From the NCBI GenBank assembly GCA_963735025.1, contig CAVTJG010000009.1, positions 310,001 through 374,000 on the forward strand: a DNA stretch of 64,000 nucleotides, given 5' to 3'. Both the position numbers and the translations under genes were made by a program. This DNA is from JAABRB01 sp963735025 (GTDB lineage Bacteria; Pseudomonadota; Gammaproteobacteria; Burkholderiales; SG8-39). Position 1 is the first letter of the stretch. Every line of letters starts with the position of its first letter. The notes beneath the pieces are model-generated. The model was not told where the DNA came from and did no database searches. It saw only the letters and a program-made list of their open reading frames with translations. Positions 9,378 through 18,336 of this stretch are shown here, piece after piece.

Positions 9378-10205
9378 TTACTTGATACCAGCGTGCATGA
9401 AGGACTGGACGAATTGACGCTGGAAGAGAAGGAAGGCGACAAGGAGCGGGGCCACGGCCATCAGGGTGCCAGCCGAGATCACGGACCAGTCCACTCCGGA
9501 TTCGGGAGCGCCGAAGATCGCCAGCCCCACCGTGAGCGGCCGGGTCTCCACCGAGCTGGTGACGACGAGCGGCCACAGGAAATTGTTCCAGTGGTAGCTC
9601 ACCGAGACAAGGCCGTAGGCGAGATACGTGGGGCGGGCGAGCGGCACGTAGACGCGCCACAGCAACCCCAGCATGCCGCAGCCCTCGACGCGTGCAGCCT
9701 CGTCGAGCTCCTTCGGCACGGTCTTGAACGTCTGGCGCAGGAGAAAAATGCCGAACGCGCTCGCGAAGTACGGCATCCCGATGCCGGTGATCGTGTCCAC
9801 CAGGTCGAGGCGCGCCATCGAGCGGTAGTTCTCGACGATCAGCACCTCGGGCATGACCATGAGCTGCACCAGCACCAGCGCGAAAGCGATGTTGCGGCCG
9901 GCGAACGCGAATCGCGCGAAGGCGAAACCGGCCAGCGTGCACACGCACGAACTGCAGCGCGAGGATCAGCGTCACCATCATGAACGTGTTGAGGAAATAG
10001 CGCGCGAACGGCGCGACGCTCCAGGCACGGGAAAAATTCGACAGCGTGAGCGGCGCCAGCGGATCGAAGCGGCGTGGCGAACTCCGGCGGATGAAATGCC
10101 GCCCAGAAGGCATAGAGCAGCGGCATCAGCCACAGTGCCGCGAGGAGCCAGGCCGCCACGATCTCGCAGCCAGCGCCCGGGCTGGCGTATGCCCGCGCCG
10201 GTCAT
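9378..10205 (-). CDS. ABC sugar/glycerol-phosphate permease, MalG/UgpE type (two or three frameshifts)
   Basis: Inner-membrane permease of a carbohydrate-type ABC importer. The start MTGAGIRQPGRWLRD overlaps the stop of the preceding permease by ATGA (10202-10205). The membrane parts read WLLAALWLMPLLYAFWAAFHP, NTFMMVTLILALQF and CTLAGFAFARFAFAGRN. The cytoplasmic EAA loop is ELDEAARVEGCGMLGLLWRV, which contacts the ATPase. The protein ends FVQSFMHAGIK, typical of the family. Frame changes near 10155, 10070 and 9945 must be bridged to give about 275 residues. It is the last gene of the operon that starts at 13619. Confidence 0.8.
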
Positions 10206-11082
10206 CGGTAGTGAATCCTGCCGATCGAACAGAAAGAACTGGCTCACCGCCACCACGGCGAGAAAGGCGAGCAGAACGGTGGTCAACGTAGCGGCATACG
10301 CGGTATCGAAGAAGCTGAACGCCGCCTCGTAGATGTAATAGAGCAGCAGATTGCTGGCGTTGTCCGGCCCGCCCTTGGTCAGGATGAAGAGGTGATCCAC
10401 GAGCTTGAAGGCGTTGATCAGCGCGTTGATCGACACGAACAGCGTCGTGGGCATCAGCAGCGGGAAAACGATTCGCCAGAAATAGGTCCAGCGCGATGCG
10501 CCCTCGACCGTCGCCGCCTCGCGCAGCTCGGGCGAGATCGCCTGCAGTGCGGCGAGGTAGAAGATCATGAAGAACCCGGCCTCCTTCCAGATCGTCATCA
10601 CGATGATGCAGACGAGCACCGTCGACGGATCGCCGAGCCAGTTGTGGCTGCTGCCGCCGAACGCGCGCGACGATCTTGTCGAGCAGGCCGATTTCGGGCG
10701 TGTAGAAGAAGAGCCAGATGTTCGCGACCGCGATCATCGGCAGCACCGTGGGCGTGAAGTAGGCCATGCGCACCAGCGCCCGGCCGGGCAGACGGCCGTT
10801 CACCCAGAGCGCCATCAGGATCGCGAGCGCGATGCTCGCCGGGATGGTGCCGACGGCGAACCAGAAGTTGTTCTGCACGACCTTCAGGAAGATCGGGTCC
10901 GTGGCGAGCGCGCGGTAGTTGTCGAGTCCGACGAACGTCGACGGCCGCAGGCGCGATCCAGTCGTGAAGAGGCTGTGATAGACAGTCGCGATCGTCGGGT
11001 AATGCGTGAACGCGACCAGCAGGACTGCTGCGGGCAGGAGCAGCAGCCAGCCGTAGACGTGCGCGAGGCGCCGTTCGTTCAT
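10202..11082 (-). CDS. ABC sugar/glycerol-phosphate permease, MalF/UgpA type (frameshifts)
   Basis: First permease subunit of the same importer, with about six predicted membrane helices: YGWLLLLPAAVLLVAFTHYP, NNFWFAVGTIPASIALAIL and YFTPTVLPMIAVANIWLFF. The EAA loop reads ELREAATVEGASRWTYFWRI. The frame changes near 10675. Near 10207 the removal of one A gives the family-typical ending FLFDRQVHYR followed by TGA at 10202-10204. With those corrections the protein has about 292 residues. It lies 78 bp downstream of the binding-protein gene and overlaps the next permease by 4 bp. Confidence 0.82.
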
Positions 11083-11159
11083 GACGCGTGTCGGGACGCG
11101 AGACCGGAATCGAGGCCGTCCGGGGCGCTCGAAAACGAGCGGCCCGGATGGCCAGACGA

Positions 11160-12477
11160 TCAACGGTAAGGCTTGAGCAGGCGCTCGGACTGGGCCTGCG
11201 CCTCGGTGAGCGCGGCCTTGGGCGTCTTGGTCCCGGTGAGCGCCGCCTGGATCGCGTCATCCAGGAGCTTCCTCACCCGCCCGGTCTGATACGTGGAGAG
11301 CTCGGCAGTGGCGAACTCGAGCTGATCGCGGGCCACTGCAGCAGGCGGAAACGACGCCACGTAGTCCTTGAGCAGCTTGGTCTGGTACGCGTCGGGGCGC
11401 GTGCCGATGTAGCCGGTCGCGATGCTCCACTGCGCAGTGCGCTCGGGATCGGTCATCCATCTTATGAACGTGAGCGCCGCCTTGCGCTCTTCCGGCGTCG
11501 ACTTCTTGAAGATGTAGAAATTGCCGCCGCCGGTCGGCGTGCCGCGCCGCTTAGACGCGGGCAGCATCGCAACGCCGAAGTCGAACTTCGCGTTCTTCTT
11601 CACCGCAGTGAGGTTGCCGGTGGAGTGCCACATCATCGCGGTTTTCCCCTGAAGGAAGTTCTCGCGCAGCGTGCCCCACTCGACGGTGCCTTCGGGCATC
11701 ACCTTGTCCTTCTTGCTGAGGTCGACCCAGTACTGCAGGGCGCCGACCACCGCAGGATCAGCGAAGTGGGTGACGTTGCCGTCGGCGTTCATCAGCACCT
11801 GCCCGTTCTCCATCGCGAGCGCGCCGAACATCCAGTACGGATATCCGGTCGACGGGATCATGACGCCCCAGCGCGAGACGTTTCCGCTCGCGTCCTTCTT
11901 GACGAGCTTCTTGCCCATGTCGACCATCTCCTGCCAGGTGGCGGGCGGATGGTTCGGGTCGAGCCCGGCCTCCTTGAAAGCGTCCTTGTTGTAGTACATC
12001 ACGATGGTCGAGCGCTGGAACGGGATCCCGTACACCTTGCCCTTGTAGATACCGTTTTCCATCAGCGCGGGGTAGAACGCCTTCAGCCACTGTCTTTTCT
12101 TCGGCAGTCGTGACGACGTCGTCGAAGGCATAGATCAGGTCCTGCTCGATCAGCTCGTAGATGTCGATCGAGAACAGCACCGACAGCTGCGCCGGCTGGC
12201 CGGCCTTGTGCGCCGCGAGCGCCTTGATGCGCGCGTCGTTGTAGTTGCCCGCGTACACCGCATTCACCTTGATGTCCGGGTGCTCCTTCTGGAATGCAGC
12301 GACCATGCCGTCGATCACCTTGGTGAGCGGGCCGCCGACGGCGATCGGGTAATACATGGTGAGCTCGGTCGCGGCCACCGCGGGCACTGCGGCGAGCGGT
12401 CCGAGACCGAGCGTAAGTGCGGCAAGTGCAATTGCCAGGAAGTTTCTTCTCAGCCTGCTGGTCATAGTTGTTCTCAT
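11160..12477 (-). CDS. ABC transporter sugar-type solute-binding protein (one frameshift)
   Basis: Periplasmic family-1 solute-binding protein, UgpB/MalE-like. The start MRTTMTSRLRRNFLAIAL follows GGAGGAG by 7-8 bp and begins a signal peptide cleaved near PAVAA. The mature part reads ELTMYYPIAVGGPLTKVIDG, AFQKEHPDIKVNAVYAGNY (a UgpB-like KGNY-type motif), GIPFQRSTIVMYYNKDAF and FALGALAMENG-like ligand-pocket segments, ending SERLLKPYR. The frame changes near 12095, within VVTTAEEKT...WLKAFYPAL; bridging gives about 438 residues. By motif the ligand could be glycerol-3-phosphate, a diester or a sugar; the sequence alone does not decide. Adjacent genes supply both permeases and the ATPase. Confidence 0.85.
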
Positions 12478-12545
12478 CGTTGTTCTCCTCCTTGGTTGAC
12501 GACATCGGCGTGCCCGCCACGCGGCGGACGGCCCGGATCTAAAAT

Positions 12546-13619
12546 TCATGCCGGAGGCGCAATCGCCCGGAACTCCTCGCGCCGCGTACCGGTCTTCGCG
12601 TCGAACACATGCGCGGCACTGGCGTCCCATCCTACCCGAATTGATCCGCGCCGCTCCTCCGGAAAGTGGCCGGAGACGCGCAGCATGAGCGCCTCCTCGC
12701 CGACACGCGTGCTCACGATGGTATCGGCGCCGTGATAGTCGACGGACTCGACCTGCACAGGCAGGCCACCGCGCTCGACGATGCGAATCGCCTCGGGCCG
12801 AATGCCGAGCAGCAGCGCGTCACCGGGCCCGTCCACCAGCCGGGCCCCCGCCGCGCCCCGAATGGCCGCGCCCCCTTCGACCGCAGCGAGTCGCAGGATG
12901 TTCATCGGCGGCGTGCCGATGAACCGTGCGGCGAATGCGCTCGTCGGCCGGGCGTACATTGCCTCGGGGGCACCCGACTGTTCGACCTTGCCCTCGCGCA
13001 TGAGGATGATGTTGTCGGCCATGCTCATCGCCTCGATCTGGTCGTGCGTCACGTAGATCACGGTCATGCCGAGCCGCTGCTGCAGTGCGCGGATCTCGAC
13101 GCGCATCTCGTGGCGCAGCTGTGCGTCGAGGTTCGAGAGCGGCTCATCCATCAGGCACACCGGATTTTCGGCGATGATCGCGCGCGCCAGCGCGACGCGC
13201 TGGCGCTGTCCGCCGGAAAGCTGTGCGGGCCGACGCTTCAACAATCCACCGAGACCGACCAGCTCCGCGACGCGCTGCAGCCGGCGACGGCGCTCATCGG
13301 CGGCGACGCCGCGCACCTTCAGCCCGAACACGATGTTCTCGCCCACGTCGAGATGCGGAAACAGCGCATAGGACTGGAATACCATCGAGATGTGACGGCG
13401 CGATGGCGGGTCGCGCGTGACGTCGCGCCCGCCGATGAGGACGCGCCCGGCAGTGGGCTCCTCGAGCCCCGCGATCAGGCGCAGCGTGGTCGATTTTCCG
13501 CAGCCCGAAGGGCCGAGCAGCACCAGGAACGATCCCGCCGCGGCCTCGAAGCTCACATCGTCGACGGCACGCGCCGTCCCGTAGTGCTTCGAGGCTCCCT
13601 CCAGGGCGATGTCGGACAT
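12546..13619 (-). CDS. ABC importer ATPase, MalK/UgpC type
   Basis: Cytoplasmic ATPase of the importer, 357 residues, intact. Walker A GPSGCGKST (about residues 36-44), signature LSGGQRQRVALARAI, Walker B VCLMDEPLSNLDA and the switch histidine in VTHDQIEAMSMAD are all present. The C-terminal MalK-type regulatory (TOBE) region includes GIRPEAIRIVERGGLPVQVE. It is the first gene of the operon (ATPase, binding protein, two permeases). This order is common for carbohydrate importers in betaproteobacteria. The start ATG 13617-13619 gives MSDIALEGASKHYG with homology from the first residues. Confidence 0.92.
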   Translation of the reverse strand: MSDIALEGASKHYGTARAVDDVSFEAAAGSFLVLLGPSGCGKSTTLRLIAGLEEPTAGRVLIGGRDVTRDPPSRRHISMVFQSYALFPHLDVGENIVFGLKVRGVAADERRRRLQRVAELVGLGGLLKRRPAQLSGGQRQRVALARAIIAENPVCLMDEPLSNLDAQLRHEMRVEIRALQQRLGMTVIYVTHDQIEAMSMADNIILMREGKVEQSGAPEAMYARPTSAFAARFIGTPPMNILRLAAVEGGAAIRGAAGARLVDGPGDALLLGIRPEAIRIVERGGLPVQVESVDYHGADTIVSTRVGEEALMLRVSGHFPEERRGSIRVGWDASAAHVFDAKTGTRREEFRAIAPPA

Positions 13620-13687
13620 GAACGTGGCAAGAATGGCGCGAAGCGCGATTCTAGCCGGTCATGCCCTGGGCGCTATACAGGAGCGCT

Positions 13688-13714
13688 CCTCCCCTACTCT
13701 TTGAGGAGGGGAGG
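13688..13714. terminator. Hairpin downstream of the mini membrane protein gene
   Basis: A perfect 8-bp inverted repeat CCTCCCCT / AGGGGAGG with an 11-base loop. It sits 15 bp beyond the stop of the small gene ending at 13730. A second palindrome, AGGAGCGCTCCT (13679-13690), abuts it. It may terminate the leftward transcript or stabilise its 3' end. No long T-run follows. Confidence 0.45.
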
Positions 13715-13729
13715 AATTTGCAACCGCTA

Positions 13730-13885
13730 TTACTGCGGATCGAGCAAGTGCCAGCAGGCCTCGAGCGCGAGCCAGACCGGCAAGCCGAGGCCGAGCAGCG
13801 TGACCGTTGGGTCGTCGCGAGAAACCGCGTAGATCATGAACGCGGCGAGCCCCGCGACGACCAACGCGATGCGGGCGGTGTTCAT
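13730..13885 (-). CDS. Mini membrane protein, coupled to Sel1-like gene (copy B)
   Basis: A 51-residue protein, MNTARIALVVAGLAAFMIYA followed by a charged turn and a second hydrophobic segment (VTLLGLGLPVWLALEACWHL), ending DPQ. It has two predicted membrane helices and nothing else. Its ATG overlaps the TGA of the Sel1-like gene by 4 bp, so translation is probably coupled. A paralogue with the same ends (MNTARIAL and WLALEACWHLFDP) sits at 18178-18336, also coupled to a Sel1-like gene. That conservation argues it is a real gene. Its function is unknown; it may anchor or partner the Sel1-like protein. Confidence 0.7.
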   Translation of the reverse strand: MNTARIALVVAGLAAFMIYAVSRDDPTVTLLGLGLPVWLALEACWHLLDPQ

Positions 13886-14313
13886 CGCGGCCCCGGCTTG
13901 CCGAGCTCCGCGACCCAGTCGAAGCAGTGCGGATGGCGGACCTTTGCGCCCATCGTGTCGTGACGCATCGCGCACGCCACGTAGCGGCTGACGGAACGGC
14001 CGTTGCGCGCCGCGAGGTCGAACCAGTGTTCAGCCGCTTTGACGTCGCGCGGCACGCCCGGGTAGACGTCGCTTCCCAGCGCGTACATGAAGGCGAGGAT
14101 CTCCTGCGCACGCGCATTTCCGGCTATCGCGGCGGCGCGGAAGCGGTCGACGGCGTGCACGTAGTGGCCGCTGTCGTAGAACTGCATCGCGTCCTCCATG
14201 TTGTCCGCTCGGGCGGTGCTGCCGAATGCGATGAGCGCGGCGGATAGCGCCAAGGTGGCGAAATGCTTCGATGCGACCTTGCCGGTCGCTGCCGATTCAC
14301 GTTCCGATGCCAT
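13882..14313 (-). CDS. Sel1-like repeat periplasmic protein (copy B)
   Basis: A protein of 143 residues. The signal peptide LSALIAFG-type segment (about residues 20-38) ends at ARADNMEDAMQ. The mature part contains Sel1/TPR-like helical repeats: AMQFYDSGHYVHAVDRFRAA, AQEILAFMYALGSDVYPGV and AAEHWFDLAARNGRSVS. It ends with CFDWVAELGKPGPR and carries two cysteines (CAMRH and HCFDW) that could pair in the periplasm. The mature sequence is nearly identical to copy A at 18333-18758, while the signal peptides differ. The start was chosen at MASERESAATGKV. Sel1-type proteins usually act as protein-protein adaptors; the partner here is unknown. Confidence 0.75.
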   Translation of the reverse strand: MASERESAATGKVASKHFATLALSAALIAFGSTARADNMEDAMQFYDSGHYVHAVDRFRAAAIAGNARAQEILAFMYALGSDVYPGVPRDVKAAEHWFDLAARNGRSVSRYVACAMRHDTMGAKVRHPHCFDWVAELGKPGPR

Positions 14314-14481
14314 GTTGCACCTCCGGGTGTTGTTAGACTTTGGAGCGCACGATGCGACCGGTTCGGGGCTAGGTCGCGCGCGCAACCTAGCGAACGCGCG
14401 GTGACAGATCGGTAACGGATTGGCGCGGCGGACGGAGCGGGAAGGGGCCGTCGTGCCCCCGGAGGGGGGGTCAGGTAGCGG

Positions 14482-17400
14482 TCAGGACCGTTTCGGCAAA
14501 GTTCCGGCGGTGTGCGCGCGCAGGGAACGGCACAGCGCCTCGGTCTCGGGCGAGGGGGCCACCCCCGCGACGCTCTGCAGGATCTTGCGGCACCGCTCGC
14601 AGACCGAATACGCCTCGGCGTGCTGGCCAAGCGCCAGGTGTGCCTTCATCAATTCGCAGTAGAAATCTTCGGCGATTTCGTCCACCTCGAGCCCTTTGTG
14701 CAGGAGCGCAATGGCGGCCGCGTGTTGCCCATGTCCCTCGAGGTGCTGCGCACGCTCTCGCAGGAAGCGGAGCAGCTTCGACCGGAGCCGCTCACGCAGC
14801 GGCAGTGCCCATGACCCGTCGTCGTCGCCGAGAAATGCCCCGCGGTAGAGGCCGAGCATCTTCGCGCAAAGCCGCTCGCTCTCCTCGCTTTCGGGGTCCA
14901 AGTTCGCCGTTTGGGCAAGCAATCCTTCCAGTGCCCACGTGTCCACCCAGCAGAAGCGCGGGTTGAGCCCAAGTCGTGCTTCGTGCACGACAATTGTCTC
15001 CTCGCCGACCAGGTGGCGGAGCCGCGCGAGCGTTGTCTTCAGGGCGGAGTGCGCGGCATCGCCTTCCGCATCGGGCCAGAGGAACTCGCTCAGCCGCTGT
15101 TCGCGCACGTCGCGCCCACCGAGTGCAACGAGCGCTTTCAGCAGCTCGAGCGGCTTGTGAGGAACCTTCCCCTTGAACTCCAGGGGATGGTCATCGATGG
15201 ACAGCGCAAGGCCGCCCAGCGTCGTGATCCGGACGTGCCACGGCCAATTGTCGATATAGGGCGGTGGGGTGAGCAAGATGTGACGTTGCGCGCGCACGAG
15301 CTCACGCGTGTATTCGACCTCGATGCCCGCCTGCAGTGCTCGGGCATAAAGCCTTCCGAGCAGGTCACCGCGCGTTACGTAGGGGCAGCTGACCGAGCGA
15401 TTGCGTCGTGCAATGGCAAGCGCGGTAGTCAGGTTCATCAAGCCCGCTTTCTCGTCACCGTCACTGAAAGCGAAGTCGGCGATAACTAGGTGCGCCATGC
15501 GCGACATTTCGTCAAACGGTGTCTCGCGCGCGCGCTCAAGCGCGCGATTCGCCAGCGCGACCGACTCGGCGCGGTCGCCACACGCGCGATATGCCTGTGC
15601 GAGCATCACGGCGCCCTGGGCTTGCTGCAAAGGCGTGCCGCCCTCCTCTGTCGTCCGCACGACTTCTTCGGCCAACGCCCGGGAGCGCAGTGCGTCGCCC
15701 CGCGCCAAGGCGAGCCACGCGCCCGTCAGCTGGAAGTGCGAGCGGTCCATCGGGCGTTTCGGCGAGAGGAGCGGCTCGGCGCCCGCGAGGTAGGACGTAG
15801 CGTTGTCTGCGTCGCCGCCCAGCAGGCAGGCATAGGCACCAAGCATATACAGAAAGAAGTTCCAGATCACGACGCCGCTTTCGCGAGCGCGCTTGAGTCC
15901 ATTCTCGACTGCCTCCAGCGCTTCGTTCAGACGGTGGACATGCTGGAGCAGCACCGCCTGACTCACCCGGCAGCAAATCAGCGCAAACGGGGTCGCGTCG
16001 ACGTCGGAGGTGAGCGGGCCCAGCAGGTCGAGAAGCACGTCACTGTGGCTAGCGTCGCCGTACCACGAAAAGAGGGCGAGATTCACGGCCGCCAGCGCAC
16101 GCTCCTGAGCATTTCCGCCACGCTTCAACAGGGCAAACGCACGCCTGGCCCAGGTGGCGAGCTCCGGATGCCGTACGTGCTGCCACAGTCGTGCGCCAAA
16201 CATGGCATTGGTGAAGCGGTTCTTGATCGTGCCTTCAGGCAACGCCGAATAGTGCGGCTCCAGCTCCTGCTCGGCCACGCCGACCCAGTCTCCGAGCTGC
16301 GTCAGATCGGCGCTACCGTTCACGATGGTATCGACAATCGCCGACCACGCTAGCGCTTCTCCCGAGACGTCCCCGCCCGCGCGAAATAGCGTGAAGGCCT
16401 GCTCGAGACATGCCCGGCTCGCATCGGGGTCGAACGGAAGGCGGGCGGCACCCAGCCAGAAGAGTAGCCAGCCATTGCCTTTCAGCACGGTCTCAGGCAG
16501 CGCCTCCAGCCAGCGAGCGAGCGTCTGGTGCTGGCCGCGCTCCAGCAGCAGAGGCGCCTGCTGCAGGATGACTGCGGCGAGTTCCTCCCAAGCGGCCGCG
16601 CTGCGCAGTAGCGGCACCGCGTCGGCGACCTGGTCCGCCTCGATGAGTGCCTCGGCAGCAGCGCGCTCGACGCTCGCAAGCGTGGGCGCGTCGAATCGCG
16701 CGCGGGCGTGCGTCTGGAGAAACTCGCGAAACAAATCGTGGTAGCGATATTGATCCGGACCTTCTGCCGCAGCGTGCCGGGTAGTGAAGTAGTTTTCGCG
16801 CACCAGATCGGAGAGCACGCGCTCGGCCTCCGGTCGGCCCGTCAGCTGCTCAGCGGTACGTGCGCTCAGCCGTGGAAGGAAGGAGGTGCGCAGCAGGAAA
16901 TCCTGCGTCGGCGCCGGCACCTGCTCGAAGATTTCCCGGGCGAAGTAATCGAAGACGGCTTCGCCGGGGTGCGCTGTCAGTTCCAATGGCGGAAGGTGCC
17001 CATGGGCCGCCCGAGCTAGCATCAGCGTGAGCCCCGCCGCCCAGCCACTCGTCAGCGCGAGCAGCTGTTCGACGGTCGTGGCCGGGAGGGCCGCACCATC
17101 CTGTCGGAGGTGGGCGAGCGTTTGAGCTTCGGCGCGATTCATCGCAAGCTCGTCGGCGCCTATGAAGGCCATGGCGCCACTCGCTTGCAGGCGCGCGAAC
17201 GCCGAAGGCGGAGGGCTGCGACTTACGATCACGACTGTGATTCCCGCGGGAACCTGCGCGAGGGCGATCGCGACGACCTCGTGGACAACGGAATCGAGCG
17301 GCAAATCCTGGTAGTTGTCGAATACGATGACCGAATGCTCGCGCAGCCTGTCGTACAGACCCTCGAAGTAGCGGCGGGTGAAAATTCGCAGGCCTGGGAG

Positions 17401-17712
17401 GAATTCTGGCGTCAGCAGCGGCAGCGGGCGACGCACGCGCGGTGCGGCGCGCTTCGCCACAAGGCCAAGATAAGAGAAGAAGGTAGCCGGATCGCCGTCG
17501 CCGGCATCGACCTGGTACCACAGGCCAGGAAGCTTGCGGGCGGCGAGGTAGCTCGCGATCAGGGTAGTCTTGCCGAATCCTGCAGGCGCCGAGATCCAGA
17601 TGACTGACCGACTGCGCCCGTGGTCAATAAGCCGGAACAGGCGCGGGCGCGGGAAAGCGCTCGCGATCCGGGGTGGCGCGATCTTCGCGACGGTACCGGG
17701 CGCCCGCTTCAC
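14482..17712 (-). CDS. Very large STAND-ATPase/TPR/BTAD transcriptional regulator (copy B)
   Basis: A 1,076-residue signal-transduction regulator. N-terminal MalT-like NTPase: Walker A APAGFGKT (about 42-49) and Walker B VIVFDNYQD (about 128-136). Then a long alpha-helical TPR-like middle (about 350-800). A winged-helix DNA-binding part follows (HVRITTLGGLALSIDD to LARLRHLVG, about 826-905), and then a bacterial transcriptional activation domain (LYRGAFLGDDDGSWALPLRE; FYCELMKAHLALGQHAEAYS, to the end). The GTG start at 17710-17712 follows GGGAGGA by 7 bp, and homology (VAKIAPPRIASAF) begins there; an upstream in-frame ATG lies in unrelated sequence. Such proteins usually bind ATP and an inducer to activate nearby promoters. 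The frame is intact over 3.2 kb. Confidence 0.85.
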   Translation of the reverse strand: MKRAPGTVAKIAPPRIASAFPRPRLFRLIDHGRSRSVIWISAPAGFGKTTLIASYLAARKLPGLWYQVDAGDGDPATFFSYLGLVAKRAAPRVRRPLPLLTPEFLPGLRIFTRRYFEGLYDRLREHSVIVFDNYQDLPLDSVVHEVVAIALAQVPAGITVVIVSRSPPPSAFARLQASGAMAFIGADELAMNRAEAQTLAHLRQDGAALPATTVEQLLALTSGWAAGLTLMLARAAHGHLPPLELTAHPGEAVFDYFAREIFEQVPAPTQDFLLRTSFLPRLSARTAEQLTGRPEAERVLSDLVRENYFTTRHAAAEGPDQYRYHDLFREFLQTHARARFDAPTLASVERAAAEALIEADQVADAVPLLRSAAAWEELAAVILQQAPLLLERGQHQTLARWLEALPETVLKGNGWLLFWLGAARLPFDPDASRACLEQAFTLFRAGGDVSGEALAWSAIVDTIVNGSADLTQLGDWVGVAEQELEPHYSALPEGTIKNRFTNAMFGARLWQHVRHPELATWARRAFALLKRGGNAQERALAAVNLALFSWYGDASHSDVLLDLLGPLTSDVDATPFALICCRVSQAVLLQHVHRLNEALEAVENGLKRARESGVVIWNFFLYMLGAYACLLGGDADNATSYLAGAEPLLSPKRPMDRSHFQLTGAWLALARGDALRSRALAEEVVRTTEEGGTPLQQAQGAVMLAQAYRACGDRAESVALANRALERARETPFDEMSRMAHLVIADFAFSDGDEKAGLMNLTTALAIARRNRSVSCPYVTRGDLLGRLYARALQAGIEVEYTRELVRAQRHILLTPPPYIDNWPWHVRITTLGGLALSIDDHPLEFKGKVPHKPLELLKALVALGGRDVREQRLSEFLWPDAEGDAAHSALKTTLARLRHLVGEETIVVHEARLGLNPRFCWVDTWALEGLLAQTANLDPESEESERLCAKMLGLYRGAFLGDDDGSWALPLRERLRSKLLRFLRERAQHLEGHGQHAAAIALLHKGLEVDEIAEDFYCELMKAHLALGQHAEAYSVCERCRKILQSVAGVAPSPETEALCRSLRAHTAGTLPKRS

Positions 17713-17824
17713 TGCTGTTCCTCCCGCACCCCTCCCCGGGGTGCAATACGCGAACAACGAGCCGGCTAGACGATTGCCTGCACACCGTAAGCCCGGAGTC
17801 GGGTCGGCGTCAATGGGTTGGAGG

Positions 17825-18072
17825 TATGGCGGGGTCAACTACGCGCGCTCGCCGACTCCGCCGCAGGACCTAACGTCATTGCTCGCGCCGATCGGCCATC
17901 TTCACCTCACATAGAGCTTCAATCGGGCGCTCGTGCCCGACTGGTCGATGAGCGGTGCCCTGGAGTACCTCGCCCCGAACAGCGTGCGCGACGACAAACC
18001 GGCTTCACTGCTCGGCCCGAGCACCGAGCGTCTGTCCTACATCGCCGTCCATTCGATGCTGAGCCGGCGGTG
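17825..18072 (+). pseudogene. FadL-like outer-membrane protein remnant (C-terminal part)
   Basis: The sequence reads YGGVNYARSPTPPQDL, LLAPIGHLHLT, a TAG codon, then SFNRALVPDWSMSGALEYLA and GPSTERLSYIA. It aligns without gaps to residues encoded near 20085-20300 of the full FadL-like gene. The TAG replaces one Thr codon of the full copy, so this copy is broken by a base substitution rather than an indel. Everything N-terminal to this 80-residue part is absent. It lies head-to-head with the start of the regulator at 17712. Confidence 0.8.
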
Positions 18073-18177
18073 GTGCAGGCAGCCACGGCGCGTTCCGCGC
18101 AGGTGCTGGAATGCCACCCTCGAGCTTATGGCGCTACCTTTCCTGGAGAAGGGGGAAATTAATTACAACCACTGTCG

Positions 18178-18336
18178 CTATCGCCTCGGGTCGAACAAAT
18201 GCCAGCATGCCTCGAGTGCGAGCCACACCGGCAACGCGAAGGTGATCAACGCGAGCGCGCGGTCCTCCTGCGCCAGCGCATAAGTCGCGTACGAGGTGAG
18301 CCCCGCAGCGACCAACGCGATGCGGGCGGTGTTCAC
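18178..18336 (-). CDS. Mini membrane protein, coupled to Sel1-like gene (copy A)
   Basis: Fifty-two residues starting at GTG 18334-18336, which overlaps the TGA of the upstream Sel1-like gene (GTGA). The sequence reads MNTARIALVAAGLTSYATYA, then LALITFALPVWLALEACWHL, ending FDPRR. It has the same length and two-helix layout as copy B (13730-13885), with the helix interior more variable than the ends. The copies differ in start codon (GTG here, ATG in copy B). I recognise no family. Coupling to the periplasmic Sel1-like protein suggests a shared complex at the inner membrane, which is an inference. Confidence 0.7.
   Translation of the reverse strand: MNTARIALVAAGLTSYATYALAQEDRALALITFALPVWLALEACWHLFDPRR

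Noticed and set aside
14313..14482. Possible operon joining the copy B regulator to the Sel1-like gene.
   Set aside because: They are on the same strand 168 bp apart, but a promoter could lie between; co-transcription is not supported by the sequence alone.
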